A stretch of 64,000 bases of DNA, taken from NCBI GenBank assembly GCA_021817945.1, contig JAKAFL010000001.1, positions 186,001 through 250,000 of the forward strand. Direction: 5' to 3'. The notes under the pieces are model-generated. The model was not told where the DNA came from, ran no database searches, and saw nothing but the letters and a program-made list of their open reading frames with translations. Positions within the stretch are counted from its first letter, which is position 1; each line of letters begins with the position of its first letter. Both the position numbers and the translations under genes were made by a program. Positions 7,948 to 17,310 of this stretch are shown here, piece by piece. The DNA comes from a bacterium (GTDB lineage: Bacteria; Verrucomicrobiota; Verrucomicrobiia; Limisphaerales; UBA11358).

Positions 7948-10900
7948 TCATGCCTGAGGTTCATCCAATCTTCTCCTGATGAGTCTTGCCAGATCATCGG
8001 GGAGGTAGGGTTTGGGCAGGTAATTGCGCAGGGGATCGAGGCAAAAATCCTTGCCGAGGGCATCAGCACTGTATCCTGTGGAATAAATCACCTTGAGGGC
8101 CGGCTTGTCCTTGAGGAGCAATTCAGCCAATTCCCTGCCATTCAAGCCTCCGGGCATGATGACATCGGTAAAAAGCAGATTGATTTCATTTTGGTATTCC
8201 TTCCAAATTTCCAGGGCATTGGCGCCATTGACCGCCTGAAAAACGCGGTAACCATGGCGAATGAGAGTGCGGGTGATTAATTCACGAAGGTCACGCTCAT
8301 CTTCCACCACCAGAATGGTTTCCGAACCATCCGGAGCCCGCTCTGGCGCCAGGGATGGCTGTTTGGCGTCGGCTTTCTGTTGAGTTTCCGGGATGTAAAT
8401 TCGGAAAGTGGTACCTTTGCCCAAATCGCTTTCCACCTCCACCCAGCCTTTGTGTTGTTTGACGATGCCGTAAACAGTGGCGAGGCCCAGGCCAGTTCCC
8501 TTGCCCAGTTCCTTGGTGGTAAAGAACGGCTCAAAAATGCGGGGAATATTTTCGGCGGGAATGCCCATGCCATTATCAGAATGCGTGAGGCAGACAAACC
8601 GGCCAGGAACCGATTCAGCGGGAGCCCGACCCGGCGCGGCTTCAATTTGGCAAAGACTTACTCCTATGGCCAGCGACCCGCCCTTGGGCATGGCGTCCCG
8701 GGAATTGACGGATAGGTTCATGATGACCTGTTCCAGCATGCTGGAATCCGCCTGCACCATGGCGGGGCCTGGACTGAAGCGCAATTGTAATGCAATATCC
8801 TCACCCAGCAGGCGGGTGAGCATTTCATTCATATCGCCGATGACCCGGTTCAGGTCCAATGAACGCGTGTTCGCAATTTGCTTGCGTCCAAAAGCAAGAA
8901 GCTGTCGTGTAAGACCTGCGGCACGCTCGGAAGCCTGCTTGATCTGGATGGCAGACGTTTTGGACCTGGCATCCAGCGGGGATGATGCCAAGAGGCTGGC
9001 ATGGCCCAGAATGACGGTCAGGATATTATTAAAATCGTGGGCCACTCCCCCGGCCAATTGTCCAATGGCCTCCATCTTTTGGGATTGCCTCAACTGATCC
9101 TCCAGGCGCTTTTGGCGGGTGACATCCCGAAAGAGGCTGAGGAGAAGCCTTGGCTGGCCATCGGTTTTCACGTAGGACTCGGCAACGTCAAAAATCACCT
9201 TGCGTCCATCATGCAGGAGCAGTTCGCGTTCGCCCTGGCTTTCGAGGGTGCCAGCAAGGAAAGCCTCGCGGTAGGCCCTGCTCAGCCTCAGGGCCTCTTC
9301 ATCCTGAAGCAAAATAACATGAAATCCATTGCCCTCCAACTCACGCTGGGTCAGGTTCACCAGCCGGCAAAAGGACTGGTTCACAGCCACAGTCAAGCCG
9401 CTTTCATCGGTTAGGCGCATTCCGTCCAGGGAGTTTTCCCAAACCGAGCGAAACAGGGTTTCAGAACTGCGCAAGGCAGCCTCGGCGGCATGACGTTCAC
9501 TGACATCACGGACTTGAAACAGCATGGCAGGCTGTCCATCAAATTCGATGTGCACCACGCGGGCCTCGACCGGCACAGACCGTCCGCTGGCGCTGTGCCA
9601 TTCGTCTTCAATCCATGAAATTTGGCCGCTCGCCAGCCGCTGAAAGTTGCGGCGGGCCTCCTCCCTGCGCTCCAAGGGAACCATGTCCTCCACGGCGTTT
9701 TTGCCCAGCAATTGTTCCCGGGTCAGTTCATAAAGCGTGCATGCGCTGGGGTTGACATCCAGTATGACACCATTGAAGTCCTCCACAAGAATGGCGTCCG
9801 GTGAAGTTTCAAAAAGTTGATAAAACCGCTGCTGGCTATGCCGCAGGTTTTCCTCGGCCCGGGCCCGATCCAGTGCAGCCCCGCACTGGTCCGCCAAGCT
9901 TTGAAGCGTTTCCAAATCCTGGTCTCCGTACCCATGGGATTTACTGCGATGCACAAATAACATGCCGATGACCTTGGACCCCATGCGTATGGGCGCGATC
10001 ATGGTGGATCCGGAAACATCACCTGTTTCCCAAGCAGACACCAGTTCGGCTCCGCGTGTGATTACGCGTTGAACCAGCGTGTTCGAAATGCGCGACTGCC
10101 TGGACGCGGGGATTTCCACCCTGCGTCCATTCACCGTCGTGATGGTGAGCAGGGATGTAACTTCATCTTTTTCCTCGAAATACAGGTCCAGGGAAAAATC
10201 ATCCCAATTCAGTAGGGAATCAGCCGCCTCACAAATGAACATGGCAGCCCCCGAAGCAGTGGTGGCGGCGCTGAGTTGACGGCTGAGTCGGCCAAACTGC
10301 TCATTGCGGTGGGTCACCCGGCGCCGGGCCGTGACATCCGTGGTCATGGTCAAAGCGGCGAGACGTCCCTCAAAGGTGAGCGGCGACCATACCACCTCCA
10401 TATCCATGACCTGGCCGTTTTTATGCCGATGCTGCCATATAAGACATTTGGAATGCGCATCCCAAACGGGAGCCTTCGGCGAAAAGGCCGGGTCCGAAGC
10501 GCGAAGCTGAGTGAGCGTCATGGCCAGAAACTCATCACGCGAGAAACCATAATGCTGTATGGCAGATTCATTGACCTCAAGAATGCCAAGGTTTTCAAGG
10601 TCAAAAATCAGCATTGGGTGGGGATTGCTGTGGAAAAGGAGCCGGTATTGCTGTTCGCTGCGCCGGAGCGTGGACTCGGCCTCCAAGAGGCGGCTGCGCT
10701 CGGCAGCCTCGTTGATGGCCCGCCGAACAGCTGGAATGAGACGGTCTCTCGCCGACTTCAACACATAATCGGTGGCGCCAGCACGCAGTGTCTCTATGGC
10801 GGCCTGCTCCCCAATATTACCCGTGAGCAGAATAAAAGGCATGATGGGAAAGCTTTCCCGCACCAGCTTCAGTGCATCCAGACCGTTGAAATCCTGCATC

Positions 10901-11091
10901 CGATAATCGGATATGATCAAATCCCATTTCCTTTCATGCAAAGCCTGAAGAAATTCCCCCTTTCTGGCCACGGACTTTATGGCCACTGATGCATCGCGCT
11001 CTGCAAACAGATCGCGAACGAGCAATGCATCTGCCGGGTCATCCTCGATATGCAGAATGTGGATTTTTTGGTTCATTCTTTCAATGGACAC
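7948..11091 (-). CDS. Large hybrid histidine kinase (REC-PAS-GAF-PAS-PAS-HisKA-HATPase-REC)
   Basis: Probably a cytoplasmic phosphorelay sensor; no membrane segment or signal peptide is seen. Domains in order: a receiver at about 10-125 (phospho-acceptor Asp62 in DLIISDYRM); PAS about 145-260; GAF about 280-425; PAS about 430-550 and 555-675; HisKA with [17 protein letters not shown]; HATPase with DNGMGIP and [20 protein letters not shown]; and a C-terminal receiver ([11 protein letters not shown]). The AHDFNN H-box is typical of hybrid kinases that end in a receiver. Start could be the ATG at 11091 or at 11076. No cognate output regulator is adjacent, so phosphate may go to an unlinked partner. 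The signal sensed by the PAS/GAF domains is unknown. Confidence 0.93.
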   Translation of the reverse strand: MSIERMNQKIHILHIEDDPADALLVRDLFAERDASVAIKSVARKGEFLQALHERKWDLIISDYRMQDFNGLDALKLVRESFPIMPFILLTGNIGEQAAIETLRAGATDYVLKSARDRLIPAVRRAINEAAERSRLLEAESTLRRSEQQYRLLFHSNPHPMLIFDLENLGILEVNESAIQHYGFSRDEFLAMTLTQLRASDPAFSPKAPVWDAHSKCLIWQHRHKNGQVMDMEVVWSPLTFEGRLAALTMTTDVTARRRVTHRNEQFGRLSRQLSAATTASGAAMFICEAADSLLNWDDFSLDLYFEEKDEVTSLLTITTVNGRRVEIPASRQSRISNTLVQRVITRGAELVSAWETGDVSGSTMIAPIRMGSKVIGMLFVHRSKSHGYGDQDLETLQSLADQCGAALDRARAEENLRHSQQRFYQLFETSPDAILVEDFNGVILDVNPSACTLYELTREQLLGKNAVEDMVPLERREEARRNFQRLASGQISWIEDEWHSASGRSVPVEARVVHIEFDGQPAMLFQVRDVSERHAAEAALRSSETLFRSVWENSLDGMRLTDESGLTVAVNQSFCRLVNLTQRELEGNGFHVILLQDEEALRLSRAYREAFLAGTLESQGERELLLHDGRKVIFDVAESYVKTDGQPRLLLSLFRDVTRQKRLEDQLRQSQKMEAIGQLAGGVAHDFNNILTVILGHASLLASSPLDARSKTSAIQIKQASERAAGLTRQLLAFGRKQIANTRSLDLNRVIGDMNEMLTRLLGEDIALQLRFSPGPAMVQADSSMLEQVIMNLSVNSRDAMPKGGSLAIGVSLCQIEAAPGRAPAESVPGRFVCLTHSDNGMGIPAENIPRIFEPFFTTKELGKGTGLGLATVYGIVKQHKGWVEVESDLGKGTTFRIYIPETQQKADAKQPSLAPERAPDGSETILVVEDERDLRELITRTLIRHGYRVFQAVNGANALEIWKEYQNEINLLFTDVIMPGGLNGRELAELLLKDKPALKVIYSTGYSADALGKDFCLDPLRNYLPKPYLPDDLARLIRRRLDEPQA

Positions 11092-11354
11092 TACAATTTT
11101 GTTTCGCCCCTGTTTCTTCCATGGCCGAATTGGTCCACCCCCAAGAGTGGACGATCTGACACGATACCTGCGGCAGGTGCATGCGGCAGAACCAAATATA
11201 GCAAGACCAGGGCCAAAGGCGAACCAAGAATGAAAGCCAGTTTTTCATGAAAAGTCGCAATTCATTGAATCCATTCCACTTGCCTTTTGCGAAAACCATC
11301 GGCCCCGGGGGGTGGGTATTTTTTATTTTTGCGTTGTTTTTGTTTTGTTTGACG
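11092..11354. other. Divergent intergenic region, kinase/rpsT
   Basis: Lies between the minus-strand kinase and plus-strand rpsT. It must hold the kinase promoter, which I could not define. Small open frames on both strands match nothing known. Confidence 0.4.
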
Positions 11355-11382
11355 TTGACAAGCTCTCTTATTTCGGTATTTT
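11355..11382 (+). promoter_or_regulatory. Sigma-70-type promoter of rpsT
   Basis: TTGACA at 11355-11360 and TATTTT at 11377-11382 with a 16-base spacer, 25 bases ahead of the rpsT start codon. The -35 is a perfect consensus match. Confidence 0.6.
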
Positions 11383-11407
11383 CACCGTCTTTCGCTAAAA
11401 CGAAACT

Positions 11408-11677
11408 ATGCCTAACACCAAGTCAGCAGAGCGGCGGATGCGCAACAGCGCCCGTAAACAGCAACATAACCGGAGCATTGTGTCCAAATTGCGCCGGGTC
11501 GAACGGGAATTTCGGGCCACTTTGGCTTCTGGAAAGAAAGACGAGGCGGTCAAACTGCTGCCTGCGGTCCATTCTGCCTTTGATAAAGCGGTCAAATTTG
11601 GAGCAGTAAAACGCCCGACGGCCAACCGAAAAAAATCTCGTCTGGCCCTGACACTCACTCGGGTGCCATCAAAGTAA
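11408..11677 (+). CDS. rpsT: 30S ribosomal protein S20
   Basis: Small, very basic 16S rRNA-binding protein of the small ribosomal subunit. The start MPNTKSAERRMRNSARK is the family signature, and the C-terminal part (FDKAVKFGAVKRPTANRKKSRL) matches the helix that packs on 16S rRNA. Length of 89 is normal. It stands alone, as rpsT often does, with its own promoter just upstream. No strong terminator follows. Confidence 0.97.
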   Translation: MPNTKSAERRMRNSARKQQHNRSIVSKLRRVEREFRATLASGKKDEAVKLLPAVHSAFDKAVKFGAVKRPTANRKKSRLALTLTRVPSK

Positions 11678-12099
11678 ACGCTGGCCTTGAATCAGGCAGG
11701 CCCTTGCCCCGCTGGTTTCGACAGGCAAGCGCCAGTGGCGACATCGCAGTTTTGCCCCATTTTAGCCAGGGTTCAGTCTGGTTTTTTAATTCTGGTTTTC
11801 ATTCCTGTTCAAAATGAATTCCTTTCTGTCCAATTGGGACTCGAAAGGCATTGGATAATTTCAATTTTTCACCAGTTTTCAAGCCTGGTTTTCCCAGTTC
11901 ATTCAATTGAAAGGTTATCGAACTGGACCATCAACCCCACAGGGTGGGTTTTGCTTCTGATGAGGATGATAAATGGGGGCATTCCCGTTCTAGGGCAGTC
12001 AGACCAAGACCAAGCATATCAAGCTTCCTGATTTTTATCCTTAATTTCCGGGTATAAACCTTCAACCTAAACTTTCAGACAATTTGGGACATGCTGGAT
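11678..12099. other. Intergenic region after rpsT
   Basis: No gene seen. A weak hairpin (CCCAC-AGG-GTGGG followed by TTTT) at about 11937-11953 could end the rpsT transcript, but it is 260 bp past the stop and has only five paired bases. The rest is unremarkable. Confidence 0.4.
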
Positions 12100-12852
12100 T
12101 CAGCGAGAATAAAACAACCTGGGTCGCATTAACCTCCATTTGGCGAGGCGAAAGGTCACGCCGACCCCAAGGCAACCCATTCCGTATTTGACACTTCGAG
12201 TAAAATTGATCGAAGAGGCCTCTTTAAAATACTTGGTGGGACAGCTCACCTCACCAATGGTAAAGCCAGCCCAAAGTATTTGAGCGATCATTTGGTTATC
12301 GAAAACAAAGTCGTTTGAATTGGGTGAAAGGTCCAATTTCAAGAGCAATTCCCGGGAAAAAGCCCGATATCCAGTATGGAACTCGGACAATTTTGAGCCA
12401 AGAAGGATGTTTTCCGATGCAGTAAGGAAACGGTTCGCGAGATACTTCCACATGGGCATGCCCCCGCGAAGAGAATAACCTCCAAGAATGCGACTTGCCA
12501 ACACACAAGGATGCAATCCGTTGGCAATGATGGAGGCCATGGCCGGTATCAACTTGGGGGTGTATTGATAATCCGGATGCACCATGATGACGACATCTGC
12601 CCCGGCATCCAAAGCAAGCCGGTAGCAGGTCTTTTGATTTCCTCCATAGCCGGTGTTTTTTTCATGGACATGAACCCTGACCCCAAGAAGAGAAGACGCC
12701 ACCTGTACCGTGTCATCCCTGCTGCGGTCATCCACCAGGATGATTTCATCCACGATTTGTTGCTGAAGAACTTCGTCCACCGTCATGGTCACTGTTTTGG
12801 CCGCATTATAGGCGGGCATGACCACGACAATCTTTTTGCCCAGATACATCAT
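12100..12852 (-). CDS. Family 2 glycosyltransferase
   Basis: GT-A fold transferase related to dolichol-phosphate mannosyl/glucosyltransferases; probably moves a sugar from an NDP-sugar to a polyprenyl phosphate or glycan. It begins IVVVMPAYNAAKTVT, followed by EIILVDDRSRDDT (nucleotide-binding acidic residues), NTGYGGNQKTCY and ADVVIMVHPDYQY. This is a known variant of the DxD region, with HPD in place of DAD. There are no C-terminal membrane helices, so it may act on a membrane lipid by surface attachment. The ATG at 12852 is preferred because homologous sequence begins there; upstream in-frame codons to 12927 look non-coding. It is downstream of the LysR gene on the same strand, without evident functional link. 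Confidence 0.87.
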   Translation of the reverse strand: MMYLGKKIVVVMPAYNAAKTVTMTVDEVLQQQIVDEIILVDDRSRDDTVQVASSLLGVRVHVHEKNTGYGGNQKTCYRLALDAGADVVIMVHPDYQYTPKLIPAMASIIANGLHPCVLASRILGGYSLRGGMPMWKYLANRFLTASENILLGSKLSEFHTGYRAFSRELLLKLDLSPNSNDFVFDNQMIAQILWAGFTIGEVSCPTKYFKEASSINFTRSVKYGMGCLGVGVTFRLAKWRLMRPRLFYSR

Positions 12853-12936
12853 GCAATGATGCCGGATGCTTGGCCGGCGCGAAAGTGATAATTCGCCACG
12901 AGACGCGGACCGGCGGACCGGCAACATCTGGGCGGA

Positions 12937-13866
12937 TCAAGGGAGTTTGCTCGGTTTTTTAGAGGCAGGATGCGGCTTGCCGAAATGCATGAGTACTTGA
13001 ATGAAAGCTTGGCGCAAACCCATGGGTTGTGGTCCCTGTGGATAGAGAAGTGAAAAAGATTTGCGCAAGGTCAACTTGGGGCAATTCAACTGGACCAGCT
13101 TTCCAGAAGCCAGTTCTGCCTGGACACTGATTCTGAATACATAGCCGATGCCCAATCCAGTAGCCACAAGACGTTTGATTGCTTCCGGGCTGGGGATTTC
13201 CTGGAGGAGATTCAAGCGGGCGGGCGCGAATTTGAGGTGCTGGAGGTGATTTTCCATGAATTGACGGCTGCCGGCACCGATTTCTCGAACAATCAGTGGC
13301 TGGGCTAGAATGGATTCAGCGCTGGGGCGCTGGATTTTGGCAAGAGGAGAAGTGGGGGAGGCGATCCAAATGATTTCATCCTCCAAAAAAGGGATGGTTT
13401 GAATTTCAGGGCGCTGGCAGGGTCCCTCGACCAGGGCCAGGTCAATACGCTGATCAAGCAAAGCGCCTATGATGGTTTCGGTGTTGCCATCCAGAACGTC
13501 GCATTGGACAGACGGAAAAAGTTGTTTAAAGCTGGCCAGCCGCTCGGGCAGTACGAAGGCGAGGAGGGTTTTGTTGCTTCCCAGCCGCAAGCGGCCCGAG
13601 GTGACACCGGTCGCGGCTTGAAGATGCTGCGCGATGTTCTCGTGAGCCTGTGCAATTTGCTGAACGTGCTGGAGATAAACCAGGCCGGCATTGGTCATGC
13701 GCATGCCATGAGGCGCCCGGATGAAGAGAGGAATGCGCAGGTTTTCCTCCAGAAGCCGAACATGACGGGTGACAGCCGGCTGGGATAGATGGAGCGCACG
13801 CGCCGCCCTGGTGATGCTTTGCAATTCAGCCACTTTTCGAAAGACCTGCAATCGGTAATCCAGCAT
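12937..13866 (-). CDS. LysR-family transcriptional regulator
   Basis: DNA-binding regulator that probably controls the divergent efflux operon at 14079-18796. The N-terminal winged helix-turn-helix (about residues 2-62) is standard: FRKVAELQSITRAARALHLS, QPAVTRHVRLLEENL, PLFIRAP. The effector-binding domain (about 90-295) has the two-lobe periplasmic-binding-protein pattern. The ATG at 13866 fits the family N terminus (MLDYRLQVF); a GTG six bases earlier is also open. In Escherichia coli, aaeR, a LysR gene, is divergent from the aaeXAB aromatic acid efflux genes, and the same arrangement is seen here, so regulation of the pump is a reasonable inference. Confidence 0.92.
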   Translation of the reverse strand: MLDYRLQVFRKVAELQSITRAARALHLSQPAVTRHVRLLEENLRIPLFIRAPHGMRMTNAGLVYLQHVQQIAQAHENIAQHLQAATGVTSGRLRLGSNKTLLAFVLPERLASFKQLFPSVQCDVLDGNTETIIGALLDQRIDLALVEGPCQRPEIQTIPFLEDEIIWIASPTSPLAKIQRPSAESILAQPLIVREIGAGSRQFMENHLQHLKFAPARLNLLQEIPSPEAIKRLVATGLGIGYVFRISVQAELASGKLVQLNCPKLTLRKSFSLLYPQGPQPMGLRQAFIQVLMHFGKPHPASKKPSKLP

Positions 13867-13885
13867 GAGCACAGTTTAAGAAATA

Positions 13886-13915
13886 ACATAATGTAATACC
13901 ATATTTTATGATATG
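13886..13915. promoter_or_regulatory. Candidate LysR operator in the divergent intergenic region
   Basis: Two short dyads sit just upstream of the LysR start: ACAT-A-ATGT at 13886-13894 and CATAT-N6-ATATG at 13900-13915. LysR proteins commonly bind interrupted dyads of this kind next to their own gene. The sites are 20 to 50 bp from the regulator start codon. Inference from position and symmetry only. Confidence 0.4.
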
Positions 13916-14078
13916 ATTAGCAGGGCCGGAATCCCGGGTTAAACTAGACCCCATGAAAACGGGTTTTGACCTCAAGAAAATGGCGTGGGAACGGAAAACA
14001 GCCGCTCACGGCTCACGATCGACCTGATAAATCCGGGTCAAACTCCACAGAGGAAAAGCAGCGGGAACCATTCCGTCC

Positions 14079-16103
14079 ATGAGAACATCCTTGTTTCATA
14101 CGCACTCCTTTCGATACGCGCTTGCTCTGTGGCTGGCCTCGTCTCTGGCATTACTGGTTTCATTTTTCATACAATTGGAACCAGCCCAGTGGTCTGCCAT
14201 TACTGTTTGGATCGTCTTCATGCAGGATCCGCGCCTGAACTATTCCAAAATTTTCTGGTGGGGATTTGGCACGCTGTCCGGGGCCCTGGTTGGAATGCTA
14301 TTCATGGTTCTGTTCAACCAGATGCCTGAGGCGGGCTTACCGTTGCTGTTCCTCTGGCTCGGTCTTTGTGCTGCCGGGTCACGACTGGCCCGCAGCTATC
14401 AATCCTACGGCCTGGTCCTTGCGGGTTACACCTCCGCCATTGTGGCTTTATCCGCAGTGGACCAACCGGATGCCGCCATTCAAACGGCTCTGTCACGGGT
14501 TGGCTGCATCGCCGTGGGGATGGCCAGCGCCGTGACCTTCATTTTTTTGCTGCTCCCTGTCCACAAACACTGGCACGGGGTGAGAAAAGGTCTCCAGGAA
14601 AACTGTTTGGAAACCATGAAATATGCCGCCCAGTGCCTACTCCAAGGGACCCGGCTGTCTTCCCAAGGAGACTGGCGGTATTTGACCGGACGGCTTCTCA
14701 CCCTGGAGCGGGCCTTGAGCCGCACCACCGCTGAATCCGCCGAGGCAAGGCACCACTCAGCCCCTGCTCGAAGTTTGGTGGCCGACCTGCTCAGCATGCT
14801 GACCCACGCCCAAGCGATTGAAATGCATCTGGCGGTCGAAGGTCAAAATCAATTTGCACCCTTTGTCATCAAATTGCTGGAGAAAATCCGCGAATTACTG
14901 GACCAAACCGCCTTTTTATCCCGGAACGATCCGGACACATCCGATTTGGGACCTGCCCTTCAAAAAATCAAGGATCTCAGAAATGCGGTCCAAGCCGGAA
15001 TGGTTGGCAATGCACAGTCCTCGAATGGCGTGAACAACCAATTTATGTTGGAGCGGATGGACGAAATTCTTGGAGATTTAAATCAGATTATACACGACTG
15101 GCGGGGAATCACGGGAATCTGGAGCGCCCCCAGACACATCAAACTGGATGGCCATGAGGATTGGCCCGGGGCTGTGGTGCATGGAATCCGTGTACTGGCG
15201 GCCATGAGCGTGAGCGGGATAATCTGGGCTTTGACGGAATGGCCCAGTGGAGCCATGTTCACCCTCTTCATGGCTGTAGTTTGCTCATTGCTGTCTTTGG
15301 CGGAATCCGCACCGCAACTCGGTTGGTCCTTCATTAAAAGCATCATTTTTTGCACCATCATGGCCTACGTGGAAACCTTTCGGCTGTTCCAGGCCAACGA
15401 GGGATTTTTGCATCTGGCGCTCGTCTTGGGCCTATTTTTGATTCCAGCCGCCTACGCCTATCGGAATCCACGGCTCCTTGGAAGCGCAGTGATCTCGATG
15501 TTGATCTTTTACACCCTTTCCATGCCTGCCAACCAAATGGATTATGACATTTCCGGTTTTTTAAACAATGGACTGGCGCTTTTGACATCGGCATCCATGG
15601 GATTTTTTGCCTTTCACGCGATACCGGTGCCGGGTCGGCAGTTGCGGAAGTTCTGGATCCTTTGGACTGTGAGGAGAGAATTGGCGAATCCCCATCCCCA
15701 ACATTTTCGCAGGGAACCCGCACAGACATGGATCAGCCGGATTTTCGACCGCATCAACCTCCTTCAACGGGGTGGGGAATCCGGTCCCAACTTGGAATGC
15801 GTGGAGGACGAACTCCTCAGCAGTTTGCAGTTTGGATTGGTGCAACGCCGTTTGAGCGTGCGAATGAGCGAGAGCGGCCTGACAAGCGAAGATGCCGGGT
15901 TGGCTGCCGGGGTCTTGCTGGAATGCCGGAACCTGTTGCGGAACCCCGGGGTGGCAGCCATTTATCTTCATTCGGCATGCCATTGGATGGAGGAGAGGCT
16001 GAAAACCGGCAGTGCCTGGACTCCGTCCAGAGTCGGGCTGCTGGCTGATCTCCGCGAAATGAGCAGGCTGCTTGAGACCACGCTTCGCACAAAGACCACT
16101 TAA
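14079..16103 (+). CDS. FUSC-family inner-membrane efflux protein (AaeB-like)
   Basis: Predicted inner-membrane pump component of a proton-driven efflux system. There are two hydrophobic blocks: about residues 12-165 (for example YALALWLASSLALLVSFFI, AITVWIVFMQDPR) and about 370-515, with soluble segments in the middle and at the C terminus. This two-block plan and the length of 674 match AaeB/FUSC family transporters, which in E. coli export aromatic carboxylic acids with AaeA. It heads an operon with a DUF1656 protein, an HlyD-type adaptor and a NodT-type outer-membrane factor. The substrate cannot be read from sequence. Confidence 0.88.
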   Translation: MRTSLFHTHSFRYALALWLASSLALLVSFFIQLEPAQWSAITVWIVFMQDPRLNYSKIFWWGFGTLSGALVGMLFMVLFNQMPEAGLPLLFLWLGLCAAGSRLARSYQSYGLVLAGYTSAIVALSAVDQPDAAIQTALSRVGCIAVGMASAVTFIFLLLPVHKHWHGVRKGLQENCLETMKYAAQCLLQGTRLSSQGDWRYLTGRLLTLERALSRTTAESAEARHHSAPARSLVADLLSMLTHAQAIEMHLAVEGQNQFAPFVIKLLEKIRELLDQTAFLSRNDPDTSDLGPALQKIKDLRNAVQAGMVGNAQSSNGVNNQFMLERMDEILGDLNQIIHDWRGITGIWSAPRHIKLDGHEDWPGAVVHGIRVLAAMSVSGIIWALTEWPSGAMFTLFMAVVCSLLSLAESAPQLGWSFIKSIIFCTIMAYVETFRLFQANEGFLHLALVLGLFLIPAAYAYRNPRLLGSAVISMLIFYTLSMPANQMDYDISGFLNNGLALLTSASMGFFAFHAIPVPGRQLRKFWILWTVRRELANPHPQHFRREPAQTWISRIFDRINLLQRGGESGPNLECVEDELLSSLQFGLVQRRLSVRMSESGLTSEDAGLAAGVLLECRNLLRNPGVAAIYLHSACHWMEERLKTGSAWTPSRVGLLADLREMSRLLETTLRTKTT

Positions 16104-16216
16104 ACCCGGACTCCCGTAAAATATAATTTAAAAACATGAAAATCCGGCACAGCCAACACACATCCCCTGCCCTGGCATGGGGGCGGCCCGAAGGTAGGGC
16201 AATAAAACGCCGTTGA

Positions 16217-16414
16217 ATGATGCTTAAAGAAATTGATTTTTGCGGAGTGTATCTGCCGCCGCTGCTTGGTCACCTGGTGTTGGCTGCGGCACTGTATGTG
16301 CCCATCCACTGGAACTGGGACCGGATACGCCTCCAACGTCACGTTTGGAACCGCCCCGTGTTTGAGCTGGCGGTATTTGTCATTCTTTTGGGGGTCACCA
16401 CCATTATTTTATGA
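16217..16414 (+). CDS. DUF1656 small membrane protein (AaeX-like)
   Basis: Small inner-membrane protein with two hydrophobic segments (LLGHLVLAAALYVPI and FELAVFVILLGVTTIIL) and the early EIDFCGVYLPP motif of the DUF1656/AaeX family. These proteins accompany FUSC and HlyD-type partners; their exact role is not known. Two ATGs, at 16217 and 16220, are possible starts. Its stop overlaps the start of the adaptor gene (ATGA), which implies translational coupling. A gap of about 113 bp separates it from the FUSC gene. Confidence 0.88.
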   Translation: MMLKEIDFCGVYLPPLLGHLVLAAALYVPIHWNWDRIRLQRHVWNRPVFELAVFVILLGVTTIIL

Positions 16415-17310
16415 TTCCTGTCCGAAAATTCAGCTTGGATGAAGGTTGGTTGGGCCGGCTGGCCAATACCTTGTTTGTAGTATGCCTGGCAGTCCTGGTG
16501 ACCTGGATGGTATGGAGGTATTATGTTCTCACTCCTTGGACGCGGGATGGGCGGGTTCGGGCGGAGACCGTGAACGCCGCGGCTGAAGTCTATGGCAAGG
16601 TGAAGGAAATTCCCGTGGTGGAAAACCAGTACGTGCACAAGGGCGACATTCTTTTCACCATTGACCCCTATGAATTCAAGCTGGACGTGGACAAGGCGGC
16701 GGGATTGATGGAGGCACGCAGGCAGGAAATGCTCATCAGCCAGACCCTGGCGCAAAGACGCCAGGGCCTGGATACCGAGGCCATTTCACGGGAGGAACAA
16801 CAAACCTCACAAAGCGCCGCCGCCACCGCGCAAGCGGCTTATGCCGAGGCCCGGGCCCAGTGGAACCTGGCCCGCTTGAACCTGGAACGGACTGTCATCC
16901 GCTCGCCCGTCAATGGCTACGTGAACAACCTCCGCCTTCGCGTGGGTGATTTTGCAACCATCGGCCAGACCAAATTATCGGTTGTTGACAGCGATTCCTT
17001 TTGGATTTCGGGCTATTTTGAGGAAACGAAAATCCCGCGAATACACGAGGGGGACATCGCAGAAATAGAGCTGATGGGAATGAGTGAAACAATTCGGGGG
17101 CACGTTGAGAGCATCTGCCGAGGAATAGCGGATTCCAACGGTGAAGCGGATACGCAAGGAATGCAAAAAGTGAACCCTGTGTTTTACTGGGTACGGCTGG
17201 CCCAGCGCATTCCAGTACGGATACATATTGACCATGTTCCCGAGGATTTGACGCTGGCTGCGGGAATGACCTGCACGGTGGTGATTCAACCCCGGAAATT
17301 GCATGAATAA
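16411..17310 (+). CDS. HlyD-family membrane fusion (adaptor) protein (AaeA-like)
   Basis: Periplasmic adaptor anchored in the inner membrane by one N-terminal helix (FVVCLAVLVTWMVWRYYVL, about residues 23-43). It contains the two lipoyl half-motifs, around VYGKVKEIPVVENQYVHKGD and VIRSPVNGYVNNLRLRVGD, flanking a short helical hairpin (about residues 100-150). The barrel domain follows. Length about 299 matches AaeA/EmrA-type adaptors. It would link the FUSC pump to the NodT-like outer-membrane channel encoded next. It overlaps the neighbours by four and eight bases, so the operon is tight. Confidence 0.93.
   Translation: MIPVRKFSLDEGWLGRLANTLFVVCLAVLVTWMVWRYYVLTPWTRDGRVRAETVNAAAEVYGKVKEIPVVENQYVHKGDILFTIDPYEFKLDVDKAAGLMEARRQEMLISQTLAQRRQGLDTEAISREEQQTSQSAAATAQAAYAEARAQWNLARLNLERTVIRSPVNGYVNNLRLRVGDFATIGQTKLSVVDSDSFWISGYFEETKIPRIHEGDIAEIELMGMSETIRGHVESICRGIADSNGEADTQGMQKVNPVFYWVRLAQRIPVRIHIDHVPEDLTLAAGMTCTVVIQPRKLHE

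Noticed and set aside
10276-10989. Plus-strand frame of 237 codons
   Set aside because: Lies antisense inside the hybrid histidine kinase, whose domains are clear; a shadow.
11081-11299. Minus-strand frame upstream of the kinase
   Set aside because: Composition rich in Trp/Cys, overlaps the kinase start, no ribosome site.
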